A stretch of DNA of 64,000 nucleotides from an uncultured Collinsella sp. Lineage in GTDB: Bacteria; Actinomycetota; Coriobacteriia; Coriobacteriales; Coriobacteriaceae. The position numbers and the translations under genes were made by a program. The notes below the pieces were generated by a model. The model did not search any database. It was not told where the DNA came from and saw only the letters and a list, made by a program, of their open reading frames with translations. Below are positions 40,831-48,893 of this stretch, piece after piece. The stretch is taken from the NCBI GenBank assembly GCA_900543515.1, contig UQRW01000004.1:10901-74900 (forward strand), read 5' to 3'. The stretch's first letter is position 1; each line of letters starts with the position of its first letter.

Positions 40831-42326
40831 GAGCTTCTCCTTTGAGCTGTGGCGCTGGCGTTGAGCGGGATGGACACCGCAAGCGTAAAGGGCGGGGCGG
40901 CATGGATTTCCAGGCAGCCGCCCAGATCTTGCGCGACATGCCTCATACCTGGGATACCCGTTCCCTCGCGATACGATACGGGTGCAGGCGCGCCGTCGTT
41001 AGAAACGGTCATCCGCGCAACAGCGCCGTCTTCCGACGTCTCCCGCCACAGGCGCACATGGACCCGATGGGCCTGTGCATGCTTGGTGGCATTGGTCGAG
41101 GCCTCACGGATAATCTGCAAAAATGCGGCGGCGACACGCGCGTCCTCAGGCAGCGCACCCTCAACATCGATCTGCACACTCACCAGGCCAAAAGCATGGA
41201 CGATATCACCCAGCTGCTCTGCAGGCTCGCTGGCACCGCCACTGCGCAAATCGGCGGCAATTGAGCGCAGCAACGGGTCAATCTGCTCGAGCGACTCGTC
41301 GTCCAGACGCCCCTCCTCCAAATAGCGATGGAGAATGGACAGGCGCTGCCCAATCACATCGTGAACGCGGGCGCGCATACGTAGATAGGCCGCATTGTCG
41401 GCAACCTTTTTAACTTCTTCAATCTGGGACTGGAGCTCTTGGCCCGCAAGCTCAAGTAGGTGGTTTGCTTGCGCCAAGCGGTCGTAGGCGTGTGCGTATT
41501 CCGTCACGTCCAGTCCGATAATGCGCTCAAAGAGGCGGCCCGAAACCATAACCTCGTCGTGCACAAATAGGCGAATCTCGGCGGGAGAAATCTCGATCAC
41601 CGCGCGAGCATCACCAAAACGATCCAAGTTAATCCGCACACGGTTCCTACTGCTTTCGGGCATTTGCATGCTGAGTTTGCGCAGGTCGTTCCATGTGCCG
41701 CTCATGTCACCTAGATCGGTGGGCATATGAAGTTCCACCAGGTTTTTGCGCATGCAGCGGTTCATGAGCAGCGGACGGCCCCTCGGGTCCAGATACAGGA
41801 TGCCCACGGGAATCACGTTGATGGTCTCGATCGTCGAGAACGCGGTGATATCCTCCTGGCGGTTACGGACGTCCATCAAGAGCGCCGCGATGGAACGGAA
41901 CAGGAAGAACGCTCCCTCTGCGATAAGGACAACGGTCCACGCCGAGCCCGTGGCAAAAACCACCGGCGGTGTAACGGCGACAACAAGCAGCAGCTCGACC
42001 AGCATGACGGGGCGACGATAGCGCACCATAAGCACCACGCCATAGGCAAAGATTGCGGCATTGAGCCACAGCACTCCGCCCATTGCCCTGGCGCAAACGT
42101 CAAGCGGCGCCACCAGATATGAGCCAGACGACGCGAACAAGATGAGCGCCGAAATAACTAGGTGAAGCACGAGGCTCGCCTCGTAGGCGCAAACCACCCT
42201 ACGGTTATAGGACGAGCGGCGCGATGCGATGAGCGGAACGTGGATCGTCTGCAGGCACGCAGCCAGGGCAAAGACAATATCGAGTGCAACGATTTGGGGA
42301 AGGATGAGCGAAATCTGCATCGTCAC
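40827..42326 (-). CDS. Sensor histidine kinase of the NarL-partner type
   Basis: The 499-residue protein has about five to six N-terminal membrane helices, a PAS-like region (about 165-270), a coiled coil and a HisKA_3-like phosphoacceptor (LRMRARVHDVIGQRLSIL). The ATPase domain retains the N box (IREASTNATKHAQAH) and G box (GTGIPGMRHVAQDLGG). It presumably phosphorylates the regulator encoded next. The GTG at 42326 overlaps the upstream gene's TGA by two bases; an ATG two codons later is better placed relative to GGTGAG. The signal is unknown. Confidence 0.92.
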   Translation of the reverse strand: MTMQISLILPQIVALDIVFALAACLQTIHVPLIASRRSSYNRRVVCAYEASLVLHLVISALILFASSGSYLVAPLDVCARAMGGVLWLNAAIFAYGVVLMVRYRRPVMLVELLLVVAVTPPVVFATGSAWTVVLIAEGAFFLFRSIAALLMDVRNRQEDITAFSTIETINVIPVGILYLDPRGRPLLMNRCMRKNLVELHMPTDLGDMSGTWNDLRKLSMQMPESSRNRVRINLDRFGDARAVIEISPAEIRLFVHDEVMVSGRLFERIIGLDVTEYAHAYDRLAQANHLLELAGQELQSQIEEVKKVADNAAYLRMRARVHDVIGQRLSILHRYLEEGRLDDESLEQIDPLLRSIAADLRSGGASEPAEQLGDIVHAFGLVSVQIDVEGALPEDARVAAAFLQIIREASTNATKHAQAHRVHVRLWRETSEDGAVARMTVSNDGAPAPVSYREGTGIPGMRHVAQDLGGCLEIHAAPPFTLAVSIPLNASATAQRRSS

Positions 42327-44206
42327 TCACCCGCCCGCGGCATCAACACGATCATACGCAACTGGCCGGGTTCGCCCTCAAGGCGGTATGCCACGTTGCG
42401 CCCTTGCAGAGCGCTTTCGAGCTCTTGCGCAGCGGGCGTCTGCGAAAGATCTTCATCATCGTTGGAAAAAAGCGTGGCGCGCAGCTCGACACTGCATCGG
42501 TCATGGTCGCCCAAGTGATACATAAGCGCCGGATGGTCGGTGGTGTAGGCAAAAAACGCAAAGTCATACACGCAGTCGTACAGGGCGCTTACCGTACTGG
42601 CGTGCAACGGGCGCCGTATGGCGATAATCGAGGCGCAATCGATATCGATGGTGCGCAGGTCGCTTGCGAGCTCGTTGGCGATGAGCTGAATGCGGTCGCG
42701 ATCAAAACCGCTCTCCCCGTGCTGCGCCAACGTGAGCGATCCCTTGCGCTTGCAATAGGCGACGAGCATCTTGGCGCGCTGCAACATGCGGTAACGCTCG
42801 TGTGAAGATGTTTCGTCGGTCAACGACGGCAGCGAGCTCAGCAGGTCGTACATCCCTTCGAGCGCGCGAGCAAGCGCCTGGTCCACGTCTTGGACCAGCA
42901 AGGTCTCGGCCTCTTGATCTGCCAGGTGCGTCTTAAGGTCGTAGTCGGCAGCGAGCAGCTCGTTTTGGCGTTGCAGCTCCATGCGACGGTGTGCCAGTTC
43001 ACGGTTAAGCTCGTTGAGATCCGACACGTCTTGGGCAAGCAGGGCCGATCCGCCCAACAGTGGAAAGGCACGGTACATCACATCGGGATCGGACGCCACG
43101 GCAAAGGCATGGGCATGCCCGTGTTCCTGGGCTCGCAGCTCTTCGCACACGCCCGCCGGCATTGGCTTCGACACCGGCGTGGCATAGACTTCCTGCAGGT
43201 CGCGCGTTAGAACTTTGAGGTCGAGCGGCAAGGTGTCGAAGATGCCGGCGATGTCGTGATATGACGGAATGACACCGCAATCGAGACAGATTTCCATCGC
43301 CACCACGCACAAGACGCAATAGATGAGCGAGAAGTTGAGCCTCCATGCCCAGGGCACGCGCAACGCATATGAGATGGCAAAGAACGCGCCGCCCAGCAGC
43401 ACGAGCGCCGCCGTGCCCGAGAAACGCTGGATGCGAAAGGACGAGGACCGACCAACCAGGATAAAAAAGGCCACGAAGTTAAAGGCCGTCCACACTAAGA
43501 CGGCGAAATAACCCCAGCCGTACGTGTAATCGTTGCTCCAGGTGTCGCTTGTACGGTCAAAGCGGAAGACCTGCTGGTGAAAATCGTTGGTGAGCACAAA
43601 TCCGATAAGCAGGATGGCCGCAATCCACAGCGCAGCGCAGTAGCGGCGACCCAGGCGGTGTTGCTCCAGACCCGCAAGGCGCAAACCACACAACTGGTAG
43701 AGCAGCGGAATGAGCGTCATGGGCACGTAGTACAGGTACCACAGCACGGTGGCATAGAACGGCGTGAACGACTTGTACTTGAGGATGACCTCGATCATCC
43801 ACAGGGCGCTGATGGTGGCAACGGCAACGAGGCGCCGGCGCAAGACGTAATCCAGACAGCGCAGATAGACCGATACGCCCCAGATCGAAAATACAATTGC
43901 GGCGACAAGCAGCGGCAGAGAGCTCGAATGGACGAGCGCATCCACGACCTCTTCGGACACCTCGCTATAGGCGGGCACGGCGTTAGAAAGTTTGGGGTCG
44001 AAGGCGAACAGCGCCGGCAAGACTGCCAAAAGCATGAGGAACAGCGCGGTGATGGCGCCGGCGATAGCAAAGACGCGGTGACGGTACACCTGATGTGTTA
44101 TGCCAACAAGGAATCGCGGCATGGCGAAGAGCCTGCCACCCCTGGGATCCGCAACCGGCGCGGTCCGGGCGGCCGCGTGGCCGATATGTCGCTCGCGGGT
44201 ACCCAT
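42323..44206 (-). CDS. Seven-helix membrane protein with degenerate kinase-like domain
   Basis: The 627-residue protein has about seven to eight membrane helices in the first half, like histidine-kinase N-terminal 7TM sensors, then a PAS-like section and a long coiled coil (ELNRELAHRRMELQRQNELLAADYD). The last 200 residues have the layout of a dimerisation plus ATPase domain, but no clear histidine box or GxG box, and the expected N-box asparagines are replaced (SALYDCVYDFAFFAY). It is therefore probably a signal-binding pseudokinase that works with the true kinase overlapping it downstream. ATG at 44206 is chosen (AAAGGGA upstream). First gene of the operon. Confidence 0.85.
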   Translation of the reverse strand: MGTRERHIGHAAARTAPVADPRGGRLFAMPRFLVGITHQVYRHRVFAIAGAITALFLMLLAVLPALFAFDPKLSNAVPAYSEVSEEVVDALVHSSSLPLLVAAIVFSIWGVSVYLRCLDYVLRRRLVAVATISALWMIEVILKYKSFTPFYATVLWYLYYVPMTLIPLLYQLCGLRLAGLEQHRLGRRYCAALWIAAILLIGFVLTNDFHQQVFRFDRTSDTWSNDYTYGWGYFAVLVWTAFNFVAFFILVGRSSSFRIQRFSGTAALVLLGGAFFAISYALRVPWAWRLNFSLIYCVLCVVAMEICLDCGVIPSYHDIAGIFDTLPLDLKVLTRDLQEVYATPVSKPMPAGVCEELRAQEHGHAHAFAVASDPDVMYRAFPLLGGSALLAQDVSDLNELNRELAHRRMELQRQNELLAADYDLKTHLADQEAETLLVQDVDQALARALEGMYDLLSSLPSLTDETSSHERYRMLQRAKMLVAYCKRKGSLTLAQHGESGFDRDRIQLIANELASDLRTIDIDCASIIAIRRPLHASTVSALYDCVYDFAFFAYTTDHPALMYHLGDHDRCSVELRATLFSNDDEDLSQTPAAQELESALQGRNVAYRLEGEPGQLRMIVLMPRAGE

Positions 44207-44272
44207 AGTCCCTTTAGTGTACCGACAGATGGGCCGAAAAAGCGGGCCGCATGTCCCAAAATCCGCAGACGG

Positions 44273-44312
44273 CAAGGCGCCCGGCGAGCACATACTCGCC
44301 GGGCGCCTTGGT
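44273..44312 (-). terminator. Hairpin after the GH1 gene
   Basis: CAAGGCGCCCGGCGAG and CTCGCCGGGCGCCTTG form a perfect 16-bp stem, but there is no T-run. It lies 34 bp after the GH1 stop and 67 bp before the next operon. Confidence 0.7.
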
Positions 44313-44345
44313 TAGGAGGCTATGAAGTTGAGTGTCTCAGCTTCC

Positions 44346-45776
44346 TTAGGAAAGGTCCTCACCATTAGAAGCAATAACCTTCTTGTACCAGTCGAAGCTC
44401 TTCTTCTTGGAGCGCTTGAGGGTGCCGTTGCCTGCATCGTCGCGATCGACGTAGATAAAGCCGTAGCGCTTGGACATCTCGCCCGTGCCGGCAGACACCA
44501 GGTCGATCGGGCCCCAGGTGGTGTAGCCCAGCAGGTCAACGCCGTCCTCGGTCACCGCGTCGCGCATCGCGGCGATGTGCTGGCGCAGATAGTCGATACG
44601 GTAGTCGTCGTTGATGGAGCCATCCTCCTCGACAACATCCTTGGCGCCCAGACCGTTCTCGACCACAAACAGCGGCTTCTGATAACGGTCGTACAGGTCG
44701 TTAAGGGTGATGCGGAAGCCCAGCGGATCGATGGCCCAGCCCCACTGGCTCTCCTGCAGGTAGGGATTCTTGGCACCGGCAAAGGCGTTGCCCTGGGTGC
44801 GCTCGACATCGGGGTTATCGGCACTGGCGGAGCAACGGGTGCTGTAATAGCTAAAGCTGATGAAGTCGACGGTGTTAGCGGCCAGGATCTCGCGGTCCTC
44901 GTCGGTCATGCCCACATCGATGCCTAGACGCTCGAGCTTCTTGACGGCATAGGCCGGATAGTAGCCGCGGCTCTGGACGTCGACGAAGAAGTAGTTGTCC
45001 TGGTTATCGAGCTGCGCCTGGCGTACATCGCCCGGACGGCAGCTGTAGGGGTAGTAGCTACCTGCGGCGAGCATGCAGCCGATCTTGATCTCGGGGTCGA
45101 TCTCGTGAGCAATCTTGGTTGCCCAAGCGCTGGCGACGAGCTCGTTGTGGGCGGCCAGGTACTCGACGGCCTCCTTGTTCTCGCCCTCCTCAAAGACCAG
45201 GCCGGCACCCATAAACGGCAGGTACAAGATCATATTGATCTCGTTAAAGGTGAGCCAGTACTTCACCAGGCCCTTGTAGCGGGTAAAGATCGTGGTCGCG
45301 AGATTCTTGTAGAAGTCGATGAGCTTGCGGTTGCGCCAGCCGCCGTACTCCTTGATGAGATGAATCGGGCAGTCGAAGTGCGTGATAGTCACGAGCGGCT
45401 CGATGCCGTGCGCCTGGCACTCGCGGAACACATCCTCGTAGAAGGCCAGGCCAGCCTCGTTGGGCTCGGTCTCGTCGCCGTTGGGGAAGATGCGGGTCCA
45501 AGCCAGGCTCATACGGAAGGTCTTAAAGCCCATCTCGGCAAAGAGAGCGATGTCCTCCTTGTAATGGTGGTAGAAATCGATGCCGGTCTGCGCGGGATAG
45601 TAATAGCCGTCCTCGAAGTCGAGCATCTTACGCTGGCCGGAGACCACCGCATAGCGCTCGGGGCCGTGCGGAGCCACGTCCACGTTGGCAAGGCCGCGGC
45701 CGTCCACGTTATAGGCGCCCTCGCACTGGTTGGCAGCCGTCGCGCCGCCCCACAGGAAGTCATTACGGAAAGCCAT
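44346..45776 (-). CDS. GH1 6-phospho-beta-glucosidase
   Basis: The 476-residue glycoside hydrolase family 1 enzyme cleaves (phospho-)beta-glucosides in the cytoplasm. The acid/base is Glu179 (LTFNEIN) and the nucleophile lies in VVENGLG near residue 367. The sequence starts FRNDFLWGGATAANQCEGAY; the C-terminal KRYGFIYVDRDD and KKKSFDWYKKVI are typical of 6-phospho-beta-glucosidases acting on PTS-imported sugars. AAAGG precedes the ATG. It is monocistronic and about half identical by eye to the GH1 at 55178, but lacks the antiterminator leader of that operon. Confidence 0.93.
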   Translation of the reverse strand: MAFRNDFLWGGATAANQCEGAYNVDGRGLANVDVAPHGPERYAVVSGQRKMLDFEDGYYYPAQTGIDFYHHYKEDIALFAEMGFKTFRMSLAWTRIFPNGDETEPNEAGLAFYEDVFRECQAHGIEPLVTITHFDCPIHLIKEYGGWRNRKLIDFYKNLATTIFTRYKGLVKYWLTFNEINMILYLPFMGAGLVFEEGENKEAVEYLAAHNELVASAWATKIAHEIDPEIKIGCMLAAGSYYPYSCRPGDVRQAQLDNQDNYFFVDVQSRGYYPAYAVKKLERLGIDVGMTDEDREILAANTVDFISFSYYSTRCSASADNPDVERTQGNAFAGAKNPYLQESQWGWAIDPLGFRITLNDLYDRYQKPLFVVENGLGAKDVVEEDGSINDDYRIDYLRQHIAAMRDAVTEDGVDLLGYTTWGPIDLVSAGTGEMSKRYGFIYVDRDDAGNGTLKRSKKKSFDWYKKVIASNGEDLS

Positions 45777-45928
45777 GCATCAATCCTTTCGCACGCTGTT
45801 GTCATAAGCTCAGTATCCCTGCAAACGGGGTACCGCTCAACGGCAACGGCGCAGGCCGATACTTCTTTTCGCGCGCAGGTGCCCGGCAGCCGCCCCGTCT
45901 GACACTTTTTGATACCCGCCTGTCCAAG

Positions 45929-46112
45929 CCGCCACAAAGGGGACAGGCACCTTTGTGGTGGCTTGGGCCCGGTTTGTCTCAATCTGTAACAGTTAGACAG
46001 CCAAAATCGGGCCTGGTGTTACAGATTGAGATTTTTCGGGCGGCCCTCTACGGTTTGTCTCGATCTGTAACAGGTAGAGACGATTTAGCCCGCTAGATGT
46101 TACGAATTGAGG
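45929..46112. repeat. Family 2 palindrome followed by two family 1 units
   Basis: Family 2 copy at 45929-45963 (CCGCCACAAAGG, GGACAGGCA, CCTTTGTGGTGGC), then family 1 units at 45977-46031 and 46058-46112 with 81-bp period. The second unit matches the unit at 47400-47454 over about 50 bp. Along with the gene fragment at 46120 this fills the 464-bp gap between the GH1 and ATPase genes. Confidence 0.88.
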
Positions 46113-46119
46113 CGGAAGA

Positions 46120-46172
46120 TTCTAGTCGCAGGCGATGTCGAGGTTCTTGCCGGTGAGGCCTACATAACCGCT
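46120..46172 (-). pseudogene. Fragment of the DUF4867-like gene 3' end
   Basis: About 53 bp match the last codons of the gene at 47464 (CTAGTC, then GATGTCGAGGTTCTTGCCG, then GAGGCCTAC); read on the minus strand it encodes a shortened GYVGLTGKNLDIACD-like tail with a stop. The preceding family 1 unit is shared too. The shared stretch therefore brackets the ATPase gene as a direct repeat of roughly 120 bp. Confidence 0.75.
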
Positions 46173-46241
46173 TTCGCTCAGCAACTCATTTGACTGAATA
46201 GGGAAAAAAGGAAAAAATAGGAAAAAAAGGAAAGGAGACTC

Positions 46242-47348
46242 ATGACTGAAACCATCTTCTCCCCCTCATTTGGAAATCGCCCGTCCTTTCTGGTGGGGCG
46301 CGGGAGCGTGATTTCGACATTCATCTCCGGCCTTGAGCAGGAGCCGGGCAATCGAGACCGAGCCATGCTCATGCTCGGCCAGCGAGGCAGCGGCAAAACG
46401 GTTCTCCTGTGGGAACTTGCCGATCGCGCCCGCAAGCTCGGCTTCGTTGTTGCCACACCCACCGTAGCCTCCGAGGATATGCTCGAGCGCATTGTTGAGA
46501 AGATCCAGGAAGCAGGCGAGCCTTACGTCAATAAACGCCGCCTTCCCAAACTCACGAGCGGCAGTCTAAGTGTTTTTGGGTTCTCGGCAGGCCTCGAGTT
46601 CACACGAGACGTGCAGGAGACCAAGAGCTTTCAGTTCAAACTCACCCAGCTCGCGCGCAAACTGACCGAGCAGGGACACGGCATCCTCATCCTCATCGAC
46701 GAGCTCCAAGCAAATTCACCCGAGATCAGACAGCTCGTCACCGCCTATCAAGAGTTGGTCGGCGAACGGCTCAACGTCGCGCTCGTCATGGCGGGCCTCC
46801 CGGGAGCAGTCTCCGCGACACTCAACGACCGCGTACTGACATTTCTCAACCGCGCACGCAAAGTCACGCTCGAACCGCTTTCAGTCGGAGATGTCGATGC
46901 ATATTATCAGCGGGCTTTCGAAGAACTCGACCTTGATATTCCAGGCGATCTTCGCCTCTGTGCCGCTCGTGCAACCCAAGGTTCGCCCTATATGCTGCAG
47001 CTCATCGGCTACAACATCGCCAATCGCTGCCAGGCAGGAGAATACGTAACGCCAGAGCAAGTCAACGGAGCTATCGAAGCGTCAAAGGCCGATTTCGAAA
47101 ACGATGTTTGTGAAACGACGCTCGCCGCGCTATCGGACCAAGACGTCGCGTTTCTCGACGCAATGACTGATGACAAAGACGGCGTGTCGCGCATCTCCAA
47201 TGTGGCCGAGCGCATGTCAGTCACACCCGACTATGCGCAAAAGTATCGCCGACGCCTCATCGACGCCGGCGTTATCGAACAGGCACGCCGCGGTTACGTG
47301 CGTTTCGCTGTTCCATATATGGCTGACTACCTGCGCAGTCAGCTCTAG
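46242..47348 (+). CDS. AAA-type ATPase with C-terminal winged helix
   Basis: The 368-residue ATPase has Walker A GQRGSGKTVL (about residues 46-55), Walker B HGILILIDELQAN (about 146-158) and a C-terminal winged-helix region (AERMSVTPDYAQKYRRRLIDAGVI). This is the layout of ORC/archaeal-type (AAA_16-like) ATPases; related orphan genes occur in mobile or variable regions of actinobacteria, and function is unknown. AAAGGAG precedes the ATG within an A-rich stretch (46199-46235). It is flanked by direct repeats that include part of the neighbouring DUF4867-like gene, so it looks like an inserted cassette. Confidence 0.85.
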   Translation: MTETIFSPSFGNRPSFLVGRGSVISTFISGLEQEPGNRDRAMLMLGQRGSGKTVLLWELADRARKLGFVVATPTVASEDMLERIVEKIQEAGEPYVNKRRLPKLTSGSLSVFGFSAGLEFTRDVQETKSFQFKLTQLARKLTEQGHGILILIDELQANSPEIRQLVTAYQELVGERLNVALVMAGLPGAVSATLNDRVLTFLNRARKVTLEPLSVGDVDAYYQRAFEELDLDIPGDLRLCAARATQGSPYMLQLIGYNIANRCQAGEYVTPEQVNGAIEASKADFENDVCETTLAALSDQDVAFLDAMTDDKDGVSRISNVAERMSVTPDYAQKYRRRLIDAGVIEQARRGYVRFAVPYMADYLRSQL

Positions 47349-47351
47349 GCA

Positions 47352-47454
47352 GCCACCACGATGAGGACAGGCGCCTTTGTGACGGATTGGGCCCGTTTGT
47401 CTCGATCTGTAACAGGTAGAGACGATTTAGCCCGCTAGATGTTACAGATCGAGA
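47352..47454. repeat. Decayed family 2 copy and family 1 unit
   Basis: Decayed family 2 sequence at 47352-47387 (GCCACCACGATGAGGACAGG, then CGCCTTTGTGACGG) precedes a family 1 unit at 47400-47454. It forms the right-hand flank of the ATPase cassette. Confidence 0.8.
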
Positions 47455-47463
47455 AAGAAGGCT

Positions 47464-48108
47464 CTAGTCCACGGTGATGTCGAGGTTCTTGCCGATGAGG
47501 CCTACGTAGCCGCCTTCGGCTGCCTTGGGGCTGTCGGCGTGGCAGAGGACCCACTTGTCGGCCTTCCAGTAGCAGTAGCTATCGCCGGCCGCGGGCATGT
47601 CGGATGCAGCCTCGGGGCGTGGGCCGTTGGTGCCCGCCGGCAGCGCCACCATCACCTGGAAGCCGCCGTCGTCGACCATGCAGGGCGTGTAGTGCAGCGT
47701 AGTGTTGAAGACCTCGACAACCGTACCCGCCGGCACGCGGAACGCCTTGACGCACGCGGTGTCGAGCTTGCCGTCCTCGATCTCCCAGCGATGCGCCACA
47801 AGCAGGATAAAGTCGCGAGCGCCCAGGTTGAATTCGCTGGCGCGATGATACTCCAGGCAGTTAAGTCGTGTATTGTGGCCGTTGCACCAGCCCAGCTGGA
47901 AGGGACGACCGCCAAACATGAGAAAGCCCAGTTTATCGGCATCCTTGACGCCCTCGAGCTCCGGCGCACTTGCTACGTACTTGCTGCCCTCGGGAATGGG
48001 CGTGGCAGAAAGCGCCTCGAGCACGGGCGACGTGAGCTCGGACGGAACGTCATCCCAAACGTTGCCATAGGGCTTGAACTCGGGATCATTGACAGAGTAG
48101 ATATGCAT
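47464..48108 (-). CDS. DUF4867-like cupin-type protein
   Basis: The 214-residue cytoplasmic protein resembles the DUF4867 family, which has a cupin/ureidoglycolate-lyase-like fold and is linked to sugar metabolism in gut bacteria. Visible features are WCNGHNTRLNCLEYHRASEFNLGARDFILLV (cupin motif region with His and Glu) and ARVPAGTVVEVFNTTLHYTPC-like second motif. The ATG at 48108 has AGGAG at six bases; a GTG two codons earlier overlaps that site. No function is proven. Its last 50 bp are duplicated at 46120. Confidence 0.8.
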   Translation of the reverse strand: MHIYSVNDPEFKPYGNVWDDVPSELTSPVLEALSATPIPEGSKYVASAPELEGVKDADKLGFLMFGGRPFQLGWCNGHNTRLNCLEYHRASEFNLGARDFILLVAHRWEIEDGKLDTACVKAFRVPAGTVVEVFNTTLHYTPCMVDDGGFQVMVALPAGTNGPRPEAASDMPAAGDSYCYWKADKWVLCHADSPKAAEGGYVGLIGKNLDITVD

Positions 48109-48252
48109 GTTCACTCCTGTTCGTAAATGTGACTATACGAACATTCTAGAACAAACATGAGCGATTTTGAACGCTCGTCCCGACCAATAAACAAAAAGGC
48201 GCCCCCGCATAAGCGAAGGCGTCCAATGCGCGCGTTTTGGACGATAAAGCCC

Positions 48253-48741
48253 TTAAGCCTGCTGATAGTGCAGGTGCTTCTCATCGATATCGGCCAGGTC
48301 ACGGTCGAGGTAGCGGCGCGCGAGCCAGTTTGCCATGGGAAGGTTCTGGTCCAGGTAGTTGCCGCACTCCTCGGGAGCGGCACCGGGGACATCGCCCTCA
48401 AAGTCGGCGACGAACTCAAAGAGCTCGCGCACGAGCGGCAGGATCTCCTCGCTCGTCACCTCGCCAAACACGACCAGGTAAAAGCCCGTGCGGCAGCCCA
48501 TGGGGCCAAAGTAAACGATACGGCTCGACCACTCGGCATGATTGCGAAGGAAGGTCGCACCCAGGTGCTCGATGGTGTGGCACTCAGCCGTGTTCATGAC
48601 CGGCTCTTTATTGGGCGTGGTCAGACGCAGGTCAAAGGTGGTGACGGCAGCGCCGGTCGCCGGATCGCGGTCGATGCGACTCACGTATACGCCGGGCTCA
48701 AGCAGCAGATGATCGACAGAAAAGCTCGCAATGCGCTCCAT
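48253..48741 (-). CDS. luxS: S-ribosylhomocysteine lyase
   Basis: The 162-residue metalloenzyme splits S-ribosylhomocysteine to homocysteine and DPD, the precursor of autoinducer-2, as part of the activated methyl cycle. Metal ligands His55 and His59 (HTIEH) and Cys126 (EECGNY) are in place, as is the catalytic Cys85-region GPMGCRTGFYL. GAGAGGA precedes the ATG. The gene is monocistronic; its leader contains a 77-bp palindrome. No pfs gene is adjacent. Confidence 0.97.
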   Translation of the reverse strand: MERIASFSVDHLLLEPGVYVSRIDRDPATGAAVTTFDLRLTTPNKEPVMNTAECHTIEHLGATFLRNHAEWSSRIVYFGPMGCRTGFYLVVFGEVTSEEILPLVRELFEFVADFEGDVPGAAPEECGNYLDQNLPMANWLARRYLDRDLADIDEKHLHYQQA

Positions 48742-48761
48742 GGCAGATCCTCTCGATAGTC

Positions 48762-48838
48762 AATTTGGGACGGGGCTCTTTTAGCTGGTTCGAATGGTCA
48801 CACCAATCATACCAGTCAAAAAAGCCCCGTCCCAAATT
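48762..48838. repeat. 77-bp palindrome in the luxS leader
   Basis: Arms AATTTGGGACGGGGCT and AGCCCCGTCCCAAATT are perfect, with T-rich steps inside (CTCTTTTAG; CTTTTTTGAC on the other strand). GGGACGGGG recalls the GGGGACAGG and GGGGACG cores of families 2, 6 and 7. It could act as terminator, attenuator or REP-like repeat. Confidence 0.8.
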
Positions 48839-48844
48839 AGCTAC

Positions 48845-48882
48845 CTGGGACGAGGACCGATGATTATTTGATCCCCGTCCCG
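48845..48882 (-). terminator. Hairpin downstream of the FGGY kinase gene
   Basis: CGGGACGGGG and CCTCGTCCC-like arms pair around an AT-rich loop 12 bp after the kinase stop. There is no T-run, so termination is only likely. Confidence 0.5.
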
Positions 48883-48893
48883 GAAAAATCATT

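Noticed and set aside
48742..48893. SAM/SAH-type riboswitch before luxS
   Set aside because: The hairpins present are simple palindromes and no conserved riboswitch core was recognised.
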